Position numbers and translations under genes: made by a program
In this document: piece by piece, positions 36,310 through 44,877 of the stretch
How positions within the stretch are numbered: position 1 is the stretch's first letter
How the letters are laid out: each line of letters begins with the position of its first letter
Notes under the pieces: model-generated
Seen by the model: the letters and a program-made list of their open reading frames with translations, nothing else
Databases searched by the model: none
What the model was told of the DNA's origin: nothing
Assembly (NCBI RefSeq): GCF_014696435.1
Contig: NZ_JACJQG010000001.1
Coordinates: 186,001 to 250,000 of the forward strand
Direction of reading: 5' to 3'
From: Calothrix anomala FACHB-343
GTDB taxonomy: Bacteria; Cyanobacteriota; Cyanobacteriia; Cyanobacteriales; Nostocaceae
Length of the DNA stretch: 64,000 nt

Positions 36310-36642
36310 CTATTGAATAGAAGACCATATTTGAGAGATGTGCTGACACACTTTTTCCCAATCATTTGGTTGTAAAGTTCCTAATTGACGTTCTAATAGA
36401 CGCTTTTCTACTGTGTTTATCTTATGCAATCTCACTACCGAAGGACGCATTAAACCTGCTTGTTGCCATTCGATAATTTCAACATCAAAAGCAGTGTGAG
36501 TGATTTGACTGGTAATCCGCGCCACAATAACATCATCATCTCCGGTATCTAAAAGTACTAATACTGGGCGAAGTTTGAATGTTACTGCATCAGAAAATGG
36601 CAGTTTGAGCAATATAACAGAACCAGATTGATAATTTTGCAT
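36310..36642 (-). CDS. PemK/MazF-family toxin
   Basis: The 110-residue protein matches the CcdB/PemK fold: it starts MQNYQSGSVILLKLPFSDAV, then KLRPVLVLLD near 23 and VIVARITSQITH near 38. LMRPSVVRLHKINTVEKRLL near 63 and a C-terminal helix complete the family pattern. MazF/PemK toxins are mRNA endoribonucleases. The antitoxin-type gene lies directly upstream, 3 bp away. Confidence 0.85.
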   Translation of the reverse strand: MQNYQSGSVILLKLPFSDAVTFKLRPVLVLLDTGDDDVIVARITSQITHTAFDVEIIEWQQAGLMRPSVVRLHKINTVEKRLLERQLGTLQPNDWEKVCQHISQIWSSIQ

Positions 36643-36645
36643 TGA

Positions 36646-36867
36646 TTAAATCGTGTCGTAGATAGCATCATCTTCGCTGTAGCCTTTTAGTAATTGTTCG
36701 GCTGCAAGACGATGCCAAGCTGCTTCTTCTTGTTCTTCTTCTGTGGGTTCATTGACGAGAATAATTACTTTTACCTGCTGATTATTTGCTAACTTTTGTA
36801 AAACAGCATTAGGTAATTCTATTTTGCCTTCATCAGTGACATTAGCTGGGAATTCGTATGCTTTCAT
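36646..36867 (-). CDS. Antitoxin of the PemK/MazF-type pair
   Basis: From ATG 36867 the protein is 73 residues. It begins MKAYEFPANVTDEGKIELPN, a small beta-type DNA-binding start, then has an acidic C-terminal half (EPTEEEQEEAAWHRLAAEQL), ending YSEDDAIYDTI. An order-to-disorder layout like this is usual for antitoxins, and it overlaps no toxin bases. A longer start at 36921 would overlap the WD40 relic and was not chosen. Confidence 0.78.
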   Translation of the reverse strand: MKAYEFPANVTDEGKIELPNAVLQKLANNQQVKVIILVNEPTEEEQEEAAWHRLAAEQLLKGYSEDDAIYDTI

Positions 36868-36910
36868 ATTGTGTTTATTGTTCGCTAGTTCTAATAATAT
36901 TTTGACGCTG

Positions 36911-37180
36911 TTATTGCCCAACTAGCTGCGATCGCCATATCTTGATATTTCCGCTAGAGTCTCCCGCAGCTAGCCCATCTCCATTGGGGGTAAAGGCGAC
37001 AGAAAAAACTGGGTCAAAATGAGTCAGGCTGTGAATTTCTTTACCTGTTGATATTTCCCACAGTTTGATCGTCTTGTCCCCACTACCAGTAGCGAGAATT
37101 TGCCCATCACTACTGATGGCTATGGAATTAACCGACTCCACCTTCGCCCAATTTTCTCTCGATGATGTAGCGACTACCAA
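36911..37180 (-). pseudogene. WD40-repeat gene fragment
   Basis: The fragment encodes about two WD40 blades (VNSIAISSDGQILATGSGDK, TIKLWEI; VFSVAFTPNGDGLAAG, IKIW) and then stops. A WD40 protein needs at least five to seven blades, and no further blades are found upstream, where an in-frame stop lies 18 codons before. It is probably the 3' end of a larger gene lost to deletion. Confidence 0.6.
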
Positions 37181-37590
37181 ATAACTGCTGTCCTGGATTC
37201 CACGCCATTGGTCAAGACTGTAATTTCACTGATATTTTATTTTGGCATAGGCTTTGATACTTGGCGGTGCGTTGCACTGCGTGACAACACAATGGCAAAT
37301 GTGGATTAATCTGTTGCATCCCCGACATACCGCCCTCAGGCTGGAAGCCTGGGGCTATCCTTATAAAGCCCACCTTTGTGGGCTAAAAACAGTCCACAAA
37401 GGTAAGCTCTGTTTGATTAGCCGCACCATTCTATGGTGACGGCGGGATTTCGGGATTGTTAGGTTTTATTGTGCTGTCCAGATCCCCCCAGATGCCCGAC
37501 TTTTTGAAAAAATCGGGGATCTAAGGTAGATGGGGGTTATCTGTGAGCAATTTAGCCCCTCCTCGCTTGCGGGGAGGGGTTGGGGTGGGG
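37181..37590. repeat. Spacer with hairpin elements and a G-quadruplex motif
   Basis: Hairpins are CAGGCTGGAAGCCTG (about 37340) and AGCCCACCTTTGTGGGCT (about 37358-37375). An imperfect AGATCCCC hairpin lies at about 37480-37521. At 37571-37590 the plus strand reads GGGGAGGGGTTGGGGTGGGG, ending at the radA stop codon. Confidence 0.7.
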
Positions 37591-39162
37591 TTATTCTTCA
37601 TCGGGTTCTAAATCTTCTTCCGTGAGTTCTTGATGGGGGATAGCGGCGATAATTGCATCGATTACTTTGGAAACTGGTAAAATCTCGATATTAAGATCGG
37701 GAAATTTTGTTCCTTTGGGAACGATCGCTCTTTTAAATCCCAACTTCGCCGCTTCTTTTAACCGCAGTTCCATCTGGGAAACCGATCGCACTTGTCCCCC
37801 TAACCCGACTTCACCAATTAAAACTGTACCTGGATCGACGATGCGATCGCGGAAACTGGCAACAATAGCGATCGCAATTCCTAAATCTACGGCTGGTTCT
37901 TCGACGTTCAAGCCACCAGCCGAGGCGACGTAGGAATCTAGCTTCGACATGGGAATTCCTACCCGTTTTTCTAACACTGCTAAAATTTGCACGAGGCGGT
38001 TATAGTCTATCCCTGTAGCGGCGCGTCGGGGTGAGGGGTAGCTAGTAGGGCTTACCAAAGCTTGCAATTCCACAACGATGGGGCGAGTACCTTCGCAAGC
38101 GACAACAATCGCCGTACCAGGCGCGGGATCGTCACGATTACCTAAAAATAGCTCGGAGGGGTTAGGAACTTCACGCAATCCATGAGATACCATCTCAAAA
38201 ATACCGATTTCGTGAGTTGCACCGAAGCGGTTTTTTACTGTCCGTAATAACCGATGGGAGGCAAAGCGATCGCCTTCAAAGTACAACACCGTATCTACTA
38301 AGTGTTCTAAAACTTTCGGCCCCGCGATCGCGCCTTCTTTAGTTACGTGTCCCACAATTAACATTGTCACATCTTCATGCTTGGCGACTTTCATCAGTGC
38401 CGCCGTACATTCCCGTACCTGGGCTACGGAACCCGGTGCAGATGTCAGTGCTGGAAAGAACACTGTTTGAATACTATCAATTACTGCCACATTTGGTTTT
38501 AGGGAGTCTATTTCCCGGAGAATTTCTTCTAAATCGGTTTCTGGCAATATATATAAATCTGCACCTATACTGTCAGGGTTTATACTTTTAGGGTCTATAG
38601 AAACAGGTATGACTTCACTTTTAGGATCTATGGGAACAGGTGTTACTTCCTCTACAACTGTATTTTCATCGCCTACAACATTGACGCTTTTTGATACTCC
38701 CAAGCGGGACGCTCTTAATTTTACCTGTTGACCAGATTCTTCGCCTGTGACATAAAGGATGCGGTATCTCTGCGCTAATTGATTTGAGACTTGCAACAGT
38801 AAAGTAGATTTGCCAATTCCCGGATCGCCACCAATTAGCACCATCGAACCAGGAACCACCCCACCGCCCAAAACCCGATCTAATTCGCCATAGCCAGATT
38901 CCCAACGCGCAATTTGGCGATCGCTAATTTGATCGAATGTTAAAGAAGAGCGTGGTTTGGCTGGTTTAGCATGAGATTTGCCATTATTTTGTGCTGATTG
39001 CCAACCACTCACACCCCCCCGGCTGGGTATATCAACTGATGATTGGATAGAAATTTGCTCTTCTAAGGAATTGTAAGTGCCGCAAGCAGGACACCTACCA
39101 AACCATTGAGAAGATTCTGCTCCACAGTCGTTACAAATGTAAAAGGTCTTGGACTTTGCCAT
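37591..39162 (-). CDS. radA: DNA repair protein RadA (Sms)
   Basis: The 523-residue protein has a C4 zinc finger (CNDCGAESSQWFGRCPACGT, residues 9-28), Walker A GGDPGIGKST near 113, the RadA-specific KNRFGATHEIG motif near 300 and a Lon-like C-terminal domain. RadA promotes branch migration in recombination. An unusual insert at about 176-205 contains two imperfect copies of PIDPKS-type sequence before ADLYILPET. It is divergent from rpaB, a pairing also seen in other cyanobacteria. Confidence 0.95.
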   Translation of the reverse strand: MAKSKTFYICNDCGAESSQWFGRCPACGTYNSLEEQISIQSSVDIPSRGGVSGWQSAQNNGKSHAKPAKPRSSLTFDQISDRQIARWESGYGELDRVLGGGVVPGSMVLIGGDPGIGKSTLLLQVSNQLAQRYRILYVTGEESGQQVKLRASRLGVSKSVNVVGDENTVVEEVTPVPIDPKSEVIPVSIDPKSINPDSIGADLYILPETDLEEILREIDSLKPNVAVIDSIQTVFFPALTSAPGSVAQVRECTAALMKVAKHEDVTMLIVGHVTKEGAIAGPKVLEHLVDTVLYFEGDRFASHRLLRTVKNRFGATHEIGIFEMVSHGLREVPNPSELFLGNRDDPAPGTAIVVACEGTRPIVVELQALVSPTSYPSPRRAATGIDYNRLVQILAVLEKRVGIPMSKLDSYVASAGGLNVEEPAVDLGIAIAIVASFRDRIVDPGTVLIGEVGLGGQVRSVSQMELRLKEAAKLGFKRAIVPKGTKFPDLNIEILPVSKVIDAIIAAIPHQELTEEDLEPDEE

Positions 39163-39332
39163 TCTTAAATCTAGTTAAATAATCTTAATTTTTCCTTAAT
39201 TCTTGGAGAAAAGAAAAGTTCAATAATAGTAGTAGTTACAGCTTTTTTTCATGTAATTGATGGAATGATATCTTAATATTATGGTATTAAAAATTAATCA
39301 TCAAAAATTTTAGTTAAGGAGCGTTGAGAAAC
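39163..39332. promoter_or_regulatory. radA-rpaB divergent promoter region
   Basis: The 170-bp AT-rich region carries both promoters. AAGGAG at 39316-39321 is the ribosome-binding site for rpaB; it is 2 bases from the TTG at 39324 but 11 bases from the TTG at 39333. Confidence 0.5.
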
Positions 39333-40061
39333 TTGGAAAGTCATAAAGAAAAAATCCTGGTGGTAGACGACGAAGCCAGCATTCGCCGGATTTTGGAAAC
39401 GCGCCTTTCGATGATTGGCTACGATGTAGTGACTGCGGGTGATGGAGAAGAAGCTTTAGAAACTTTTCGCAAAGCTGACCCCGATTTAGTAGTTTTGGAT
39501 GTTATGATGCCAAAACTCGATGGCTACGGCGTATGCCAAGAACTACGCAAGGAGTCAGATGTCCCTATTATTATGCTAACAGCCTTAGGGGACGTAGCCG
39601 ATCGCATCACCGGATTAGAGTTAGGCGCAGATGACTATGTAGTTAAGCCGTTCTCCCCCAAAGAGTTAGAAGCGCGGATTCGCTCTGTACTCAGACGGGT
39701 AGACAAAACCAGTGCTTCGGGAATTCCTAGTTCTGGGGTGATCCATGTTGCTAATATCAAAATTGATACAAATAAGCGACAAGTTTACAAAGGCGACGAG
39801 CGCATTCGCTTAACTGGTATGGAGTTTAGCTTACTAGAATTATTAGTCAGCCGCTCCGGCGAAGCCTTTTCCCGTTCGGAAATTTTGCAAGAAGTGTGGG
39901 GTTATACGCCAGAACGTCATGTAGACACCCGCGTAGTAGACGTACATATCTCCCGTCTGCGAGCAAAATTAGAAGACGATCCCAGCAACCCAGAATTAAT
40001 CCTCACCGCCAGGGGAACTGGCTATTTATTTCAACGGATAATTGAACCAGGGGAGGAATGA
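39333..40061 (+). CDS. rpaB: Response regulator RpaB (Ycf27), OmpR/PhoB family
   Basis: This 242-residue regulator has a receiver domain (DDEASIRR near 14, phospho-site Asp in LVVLDVMMPKLDG near 57, the Lys in YVVKPFSPKELEAR) and a winged helix (TGMEFSLLELLVSRSGE, EILQEVWGYTPERHVDTRVV). The sequence is close to RpaB of other cyanobacteria, the essential regulator of high-light and photosystem genes binding HLR1 sites. TTG 39333 was chosen over TTG 39324 for ribosome-site spacing and because MESHKEKILVVDDE fits relatives. Confidence 0.95.
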   Translation: MESHKEKILVVDDEASIRRILETRLSMIGYDVVTAGDGEEALETFRKADPDLVVLDVMMPKLDGYGVCQELRKESDVPIIMLTALGDVADRITGLELGADDYVVKPFSPKELEARIRSVLRRVDKTSASGIPSSGVIHVANIKIDTNKRQVYKGDERIRLTGMEFSLLELLVSRSGEAFSRSEILQEVWGYTPERHVDTRVVDVHISRLRAKLEDDPSNPELILTARGTGYLFQRIIEPGEE

Positions 40062-40180
40062 AGAAGGGACAAGGGAGACAAGGGAGACAAGGGAGACAAA
40101 TGATAATTGTACAGACAAGGGTTCATCGCGTCTCTGACAAATAACAATTGTACAGACGCGATTCATCGCGTCTCTGACTA
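40062..40180. repeat. GGGAGACAA repeats and two 20-bp palindromes
   Basis: AGACAAGGG units at about 40068-40100 are followed by a degenerate (40112-40134) and a perfect (40153-40172, AGACGCGATTCATCGCGTCT) copy of the dispersed palindrome. The start codon of the next gene lies 8 bases after the latter. Confidence 0.7.
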
Positions 40181-40843
40181 ATGACAAAAACCGATCCCAA
40201 TCTAGTTTTACGCCGTCTACCAATAGTAGTTGGTTGTTTAGGCGCGGTACTATTGCTAATTAATCGTTTATTGACACCAGAACTGACAGAATCCCAAGCG
40301 CGGGGGGATGTGCTGGGTGTGATTTTGAGTGCTGTGTTAATTTTAACGGGTTTAATTTGGCAGCAAGTACAACCGCGATCGCCTGAAACTGTACAACTGA
40401 TTGGGGAGGAAGGTTTTGTATTAGCTGACGATTTACCAGAAGCCGTGAAAACAGAACTAGCTTGGGCATCACATTTATTATTAACTAACACCGTCACGCG
40501 ATCGCTGGTAGTTTTTTATCAAGGTAAGGTTTTGTTACGTCGCGGTATTCTGGCTCCTAAATCGGAAGTAGTACCAGGGCCAATTTTAAAAAGGGTATTA
40601 GAAACCAAAAAGCCAGTTTATTTAGTTGCATTAAAAGTCTATCCAGGGCGAATTGAATTTGATTATTTGCCTGAAAACACTCAAGGGGTAATTTGTCAAC
40701 CAATTGGTAATGAAGGCGTATTAATTTTAGGAGCAAATGCACCTCGCAGTTACACCAAACAAGATGAAAATTGGGTAGCAGGAATTGCTGATAAATTAGC
40801 TGTCACTCTTAGTTCTTCTTTGCAAGTCGCATCAGACAGTTAA
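40181..40843 (+). CDS. CCB2/CCB4-like cofactor-assembly protein (complex C)
   Basis: The 220-residue protein has two N-terminal membrane helices (residues 13-32 and 43-62) and a soluble domain (VQLIGEEGFVLADDLPEAVK, FYQGKVLLRRGILA). This matches the cyanobacterial family annotated as cofactor assembly of complex C subunit B. Relatives CCB2 and CCB4 attach haem c(i) to cytochrome b6. The assignment is from general family likeness and its usual position after rpaB. Confidence 0.75.
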   Translation: MTKTDPNLVLRRLPIVVGCLGAVLLLINRLLTPELTESQARGDVLGVILSAVLILTGLIWQQVQPRSPETVQLIGEEGFVLADDLPEAVKTELAWASHLLLTNTVTRSLVVFYQGKVLLRRGILAPKSEVVPGPILKRVLETKKPVYLVALKVYPGRIEFDYLPENTQGVICQPIGNEGVLILGANAPRSYTKQDENWVAGIADKLAVTLSSSLQVASDS

Positions 40844-40875
40844 ATTAAACAATTAAATTGGAAAATTAAAAATTT

Positions 40876-41394
40876 ATGCAAATTATTTATTGGTTACTGG
40901 TTGCAGTCATGATTGTCGGTATCATCGGCGCTGTAGTTCCTGCGATTCCTGGAACCAGTTTAATCTTAATTGCAATTATTATTTGGGGATTTGTCAGCAG
41001 TTCTTTTGCTGCAATTAAAATACCGCTAATTGTGACTATTATTGTCTTGCTGCTGAGTATTGGCGTAGATTTTTTAGCTGGGTATATAGGTGCAAAACAA
41101 GCCGGTGCTAGTAAATGGGGACAAATAGGCGCATTTGTCGGTTTACTGTTAGGATTTTTTGGCTTATTACCAGCTTTACCATTTGGCGGGCCTCTATTAG
41201 GTATTTTAATAGGGCCATTATTAGGTGCAATTATCGGTGAATACCTTTACCAACGCCAATTAGGAACTGCTATCAAAGCCGGTATCGGTATTGTTGTCGG
41301 TACAGTAGTCGGAAATTTACTCCAAGGTATTTTAGCGATCGCTGCAGTTATTGTCTTCCTAGTGACAACTTGGCCGCAAGTATTTCCTAGTTAG
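40876..41394 (+). CDS. DUF456-family membrane protein
   Basis: The 172-residue protein is almost wholly hydrophobic, with four to five helices and glycine-rich turns (VVPAIPGTSLILIAI near 21, GAKQAGASKWGQIGAFVG near 76, FGGPLLGILIGPLLGAIIGE near 107). This is the DUF456 pattern. It follows the CCB-like gene by 32 bp on the same strand and is likely co-transcribed. Function unknown. Confidence 0.85.
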   Translation: MQIIYWLLVAVMIVGIIGAVVPAIPGTSLILIAIIIWGFVSSSFAAIKIPLIVTIIVLLLSIGVDFLAGYIGAKQAGASKWGQIGAFVGLLLGFFGLLPALPFGGPLLGILIGPLLGAIIGEYLYQRQLGTAIKAGIGIVVGTVVGNLLQGILAIAAVIVFLVTTWPQVFPS

Positions 41395-42443
41395 CCCTTC
41401 ACGAAAAAGTCCCACAACCAAATATGCAAATTTCTCTTCCTTATTCCCTAGCCCCTAAATAGACTTAGACTTTAATTTTTACTTATCATTTCTTAATTTT
41501 GATTTGATATAAACATTAAATATACTTTATTTAAAAATCACAATTTCAATTTTAGGAAATTAGTCTATTTCATTAGCAAAATTGTGTATAAATCTTTAAA
41601 ATCAAATCTTGTGTTATGAGTAACTATCATGAGTCGCAAAATGTTGTCTTCTAAGGAAATTTAACTCTTACTTATCAGGGATAACACTATGAAAGTCATG
41701 AAGATTCTATCAAGTTAAATAGTTATACCTTGCGTCACAGTAAAGGTCTATGTAATTCTATAGACATAACAAATTCATCAGCACCTGGGTTGAAAGAGGC
41801 TAATTCTTATACCTCTGATTTTATTTTCTAATAAAACCTTTTATCTGCTGGTATTTCATGGGTGTATCTTATTTTTAATGGGTGTATCTTTCCGTGACAA
41901 AACTCAAGTTAGTTCTGAGAAATTAACTGAAATATAAATTGTCAAAAATTAAGGAGGTAAATTTATTATCAAGCTTAGTAATGTGTCAAAATAATTTAAA
42001 TAGACTCGGTTAGCAATAAGTGTTATAGCTGTTAAATCGTAGTAATTATTGTAATGATTACTACGATTTTTTTTATGTTTATGGTATTAGTTTTGCTGGT
42101 TTGCTAGATTTCTGACTTCTGATAGAAGTTAGGAATCTGATATTTTAGGGATAATGGCGTGAAAATTCAATCATTCATCTGCAGATCCATTGCCCAGTTT
42201 TTGCCTACTCGACAAATTCATGATTCATCGGTAATTTAAAATACTCTTAACTTTTGCCAATTCAGAGACAACACTTTATAATCATAAAGATTTTACACAA
42301 TTTGCATAGGTAATCCTTGTATATCCTGATTTGCTTATGTAACTGTGTAAAAGCACCAACCTATAAGCCACTAATGATAGAGAGGGTAATAATACTCTGG
42401 TTTTGCAGTCTAGTAAATTCTTTGATAGGAGCTTTCAATAACA
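41395..42443. other. One kilobase without a recognisable gene
   Basis: The region is AT-rich with only tiny ORFs. It holds an AAGGAGGT ribosome-site-like sequence at 41951-41958, a strong terminator at 42035-42068, an AGATTTC hairpin at 42109-42141, and ATGGGTGTATCTT repeated at about 41858 and 41878. A decayed gene or a small RNA could be present. Confidence 0.4.
42035..42070 (+). terminator. Strong intrinsic terminator with no annotated gene upstream
   Basis: AATCGTAGTAAT pairs with ATTACTACGATT and is followed by a run of eight T residues. The nearest plus-strand gene ends 640 bp upstream. Its arm CGTAGTAATT also occurs in the terminator after the PEP-CTERM gene (43194-43221). Confidence 0.75.
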
Positions 42444-43163
42444 ATGTTTGCTATTAAATCTCGAGTAATCACCGCAACGTTGGCTGCGACAGCTGCAATT
42501 CCTATAGTTACAGCTGGGGTGTTTACCTCTGCTGGTTCTGCTCAAGCTGCAATTCTCAAAGGAAGTATTGGCCTTAATGGTACATCTATTGTTCCTAGTG
42601 ATGGCATCAACCCAAGCAGCACTAGCATTACATTTGTCGATGTTGACGGAGTTGATACTGAAGGTGATTTTGCAAATTTCTCGCCAAATTTAGATTCAGT
42701 TACAACCCCGATCAAAGGGATTACCATTAACACTCTTAAACTCACTAAGATAACCAATCTACCATCAATTTCAAAAATCACAAGAGCTACATACAGTACT
42801 GGAAATGTATTTCCATTCATTAATTTTGGTACAAGAACCCTGAATAGTACTACTGCTGTGCTGACGTTCGATCTAGATGATGCTGTAATCACAAGAACTC
42901 GCACATCGTCTACTAATATTAGCGACGTAACCTTAGATGGGATTACAGGAAAATTTAACTTTGATGGAAAAACTGTGGCGACAGGATTTGTCACAGCTTC
43001 TCTTTCTGGAACTAGAAGCACTTACCAATTAACTTTGACTGCTGAACCAGTTAGCGTTCCTGAACCCAGCACCATGCTAGGCTTAGGTTTATTTGGTACA
43101 TTCATTGCTGCGTCTAGACTTCGTAAGGCTCAAGCTATTTCTGGAGATTTATCAACCAGATAG
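42444..43163 (+). CDS. PEP-CTERM-sorted exported protein
   Basis: The 239-residue protein has a signal peptide (residues 1-36, ending GSAQAAI) and a Thr/Ser/Asn-rich beta-type mature domain with no cysteine. It ends in the sorting signal VPEPSTMLGLGLFGTFIAAS followed by RLRKA. PEP-CTERM proteins are processed by exosortase and sent to the cell surface or extracellular matrix. No exosortase gene is in the window. A terminator follows. Function of the mature domain is unknown. Confidence 0.85.
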   Translation: MFAIKSRVITATLAATAAIPIVTAGVFTSAGSAQAAILKGSIGLNGTSIVPSDGINPSSTSITFVDVDGVDTEGDFANFSPNLDSVTTPIKGITINTLKLTKITNLPSISKITRATYSTGNVFPFINFGTRTLNSTTAVLTFDLDDAVITRTRTSSTNISDVTLDGITGKFNFDGKTVATGFVTASLSGTRSTYQLTLTAEPVSVPEPSTMLGLGLFGTFIAASRLRKAQAISGDLSTR

Positions 43164-43193
43164 AATTCATTACAGAAAAAATAGCCTTGTACT

Positions 43194-43230
43194 CGTAGTA
43201 ATTCCTGAAGAAATTGCTACAATTTTTTTT
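43194..43230 (+). terminator. Terminator of the PEP-CTERM gene
   Basis: GTAGTAATT pairs with AATTGCTAC around CCTGAAGA, followed by eight T residues. Confidence 0.7.
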
Positions 43231-43267
43231 ACTGACGTACTTTTTAATTTGAACTTACCTATAGAAT

Positions 43268-43293
43268 AAGGGCACAAATTTTTGTACCCTTAA
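43268..43293 (-). terminator. Hairpin after nblB
   Basis: AAGGGCACAAA and TTTGTACCCTT form a hairpin 40 bp beyond the nblB stop codon; it may serve as a terminator in either direction although T-runs are short. Confidence 0.45.
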
Positions 43294-43331
43294 AGATGTT
43301 GATGTCAGCTTTTAGACAAGTTTATTCAACA

Positions 43332-43994
43332 TTAAACTGACTGCAAAGAATTTTTCGCTTCATTAGCGATCGCTTCTACTTCATCATTTGCCAAAGTCTC
43401 TAAAACAGCTTTAGCATCTGCGCCACCCAAGCGGCTCAAAGCTAGCAAAACTCTATAACGTACTTGCCAATCAGGATTTTGTGCGTAGGGTGTTAACAGT
43501 GGTACAGCATCGAGATTTCCCAACTCGCCAAAAGAACTAATCGCCGCAGTTTTAATTAAATCATTCTCCGTATCCAGTGCCAGCTTGAGCAAGTCAAAAC
43601 CGCGCGGATCGCCTAACTCACCCAAGGTAGCAATGATACTGAATTTCACCAACCATTCAGGGGTAGTGTTGTAAAGTTGCTGCAAATCATCAAAAGCTTC
43701 TTCTAGCTTAAGCGCACCTAAACAATCGGCTGCGGCTGCTTGTACATCAGGTTCGGGATCGTTGAGTAGTTCCCGGAGAATATTCAATGATAACTGTAAA
43801 TCTTGCGTGCCGAGTACATCAAGCTGACTAACTGCTGAGTAACGGACACGAGCATTGCTATCACCAACCGCAGTTTGAATTAACTCAAAAGCGATCGCTG
43901 GTTCTAATTCGCGGATTTGATTCACAGCTCGTAAGCGATCGCCCAAATCCTCAGAACCGAGCAATTGCTTCACCGACTCAGGAGTAATACTCAT
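43332..43994 (-). CDS. nblB: NblB, HEAT-repeat phycobilisome degradation protein
   Basis: The 220-residue protein is built of about six HEAT-like repeats (VRYSAVSQLDVLGTQDLQL, VQAAAADCLGALKLEEAFDD, LIKTAAISSFGELGNLDAVP). The sequence start MSITPESVKQLLGSEDLGDR and overall pattern match NblB, related to the CpcE/F bilin lyases. NblB helps detach bilins and break down phycobilisomes under nutrient stress. The assignment is from recollection of the family, as other HEAT lyase-like proteins are similar. Confidence 0.82.
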   Translation of the reverse strand: MSITPESVKQLLGSEDLGDRLRAVNQIRELEPAIAFELIQTAVGDSNARVRYSAVSQLDVLGTQDLQLSLNILRELLNDPEPDVQAAAADCLGALKLEEAFDDLQQLYNTTPEWLVKFSIIATLGELGDPRGFDLLKLALDTENDLIKTAAISSFGELGNLDAVPLLTPYAQNPDWQVRYRVLLALSRLGGADAKAVLETLANDEVEAIANEAKNSLQSV

Positions 43995-44036
43995 TTAATT
44001 ATCCTAACTTTTCTAAATGTTTAAAATAGTCATTTG

Positions 44037-44155
44037 TCATTAGTCATTGGTCATTTGTCAAGAAATTGTTGACTGTTGACTGTTGACTGTTGACTGTTGA
44101 CTGTTGACTGTTGACTATTGACTATTGACTGTTGACTATTGACTGTTGACTAATC
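44037..44155. repeat. TTGACTG heptamer array (STRR)
   Basis: About twelve TTGACTG/TTGACTA units run from about 44067 to 44154, reaching the stop codon of the CBS gene. GTCATT-type units precede it. Confidence 0.85.
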
Positions 44156-44614
44156 TTGACTTGCAGCCATTGCGCGAATAATGTCACCACGGGTGAGGAT
44201 ACCAATTACTTGACCCGCGCTGTCAAGTACCGGTAGACGGTGAACGCTGCGATCGTGCATGATTTTGGCTGCTTCTTTTAAAGTTTTATCAGGGGTAATG
44301 GTAATTGGATTTTTGCTCATCACATCCCCGACAGTTTGTCCTAGTGCTTTGTGCAAGTCACGTTCATAATCACCGGGATTTTGTAAATAGATCACACTAT
44401 CGAGAAACATGATGTAAGCCGGAGGAGTCACACCTGTTTCTTGCCACATCAGATCTGTTTCTGAGATAATGCCTACCAATTTACCAACATCATCTACAAC
44501 AGGTAGACCGCTAATGCGTCTTTCTGCCAGAATTTGAATGGCTTCCTTCAGTGGAGTTTCTGAGCGAACAACAACTGGATCGTGGCTCATTACGTCGGCA
44601 ACTGTTTTCGGCAT
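44150..44614 (-). CDS. CBS-domain pair protein
   Basis: The 154-residue protein consists of two CBS domains: DVMSHDPVVVRSETPLKEAI plus RRISGLPVVDD (1-60), and DVMSKNPITITPDKTLKEAA plus RSVHRLPVLDSAGQVIGILT (94-150). Between them is a cyanobacterial/plastid-type insert (DLMWQETGVTPPAYIMFLDS) like that of plant CBSX proteins. Such pairs bind adenosine nucleotides and may regulate thioredoxin-system enzymes. The partner is unknown. Confidence 0.88.
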   Translation of the reverse strand: MPKTVADVMSHDPVVVRSETPLKEAIQILAERRISGLPVVDDVGKLVGIISETDLMWQETGVTPPAYIMFLDSVIYLQNPGDYERDLHKALGQTVGDVMSKNPITITPDKTLKEAAKIMHDRSVHRLPVLDSAGQVIGILTRGDIIRAMAASQD

Positions 44615-44877
44615 TTGTTTACTAACACCTTATATCAAAGTCTCTGGGTTTATTTTAAAAAATTGCGCGTCGTAACCAGATACAGTTAATACATCGTTAC
44701 TTGGGCATTGGGTATTGGGCATGGGGCATTGAAACAATTTTGGATTTTGGATTTTAAATTTTAGATTGGAATCCAAAAGACGCTCGTATACTCGCTAACG
44801 CTGCGCTATCACAAATCTAGAATCTAAAATTCTTTGTCCTCCTTGTCCCCCCGCTCCCTGCTCCCTGCCCCCCAGCC
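44615..44877. repeat. Spacer with TTTTGGATTTT palindrome and C-rich tract
   Basis: An AT-rich inverted repeat at about 44737-44830 is related to 1284-1331. The CCCTGCTCCCTGCCC tract lies at about 44850-44870. No gene is seen. Confidence 0.6.

Noticed and set aside
44067-44154. Heptamer arrays as a CRISPR
   Set aside because: The repeats are 7 bp in direct contact without unique spacers and no cas gene is present; they are STRR.
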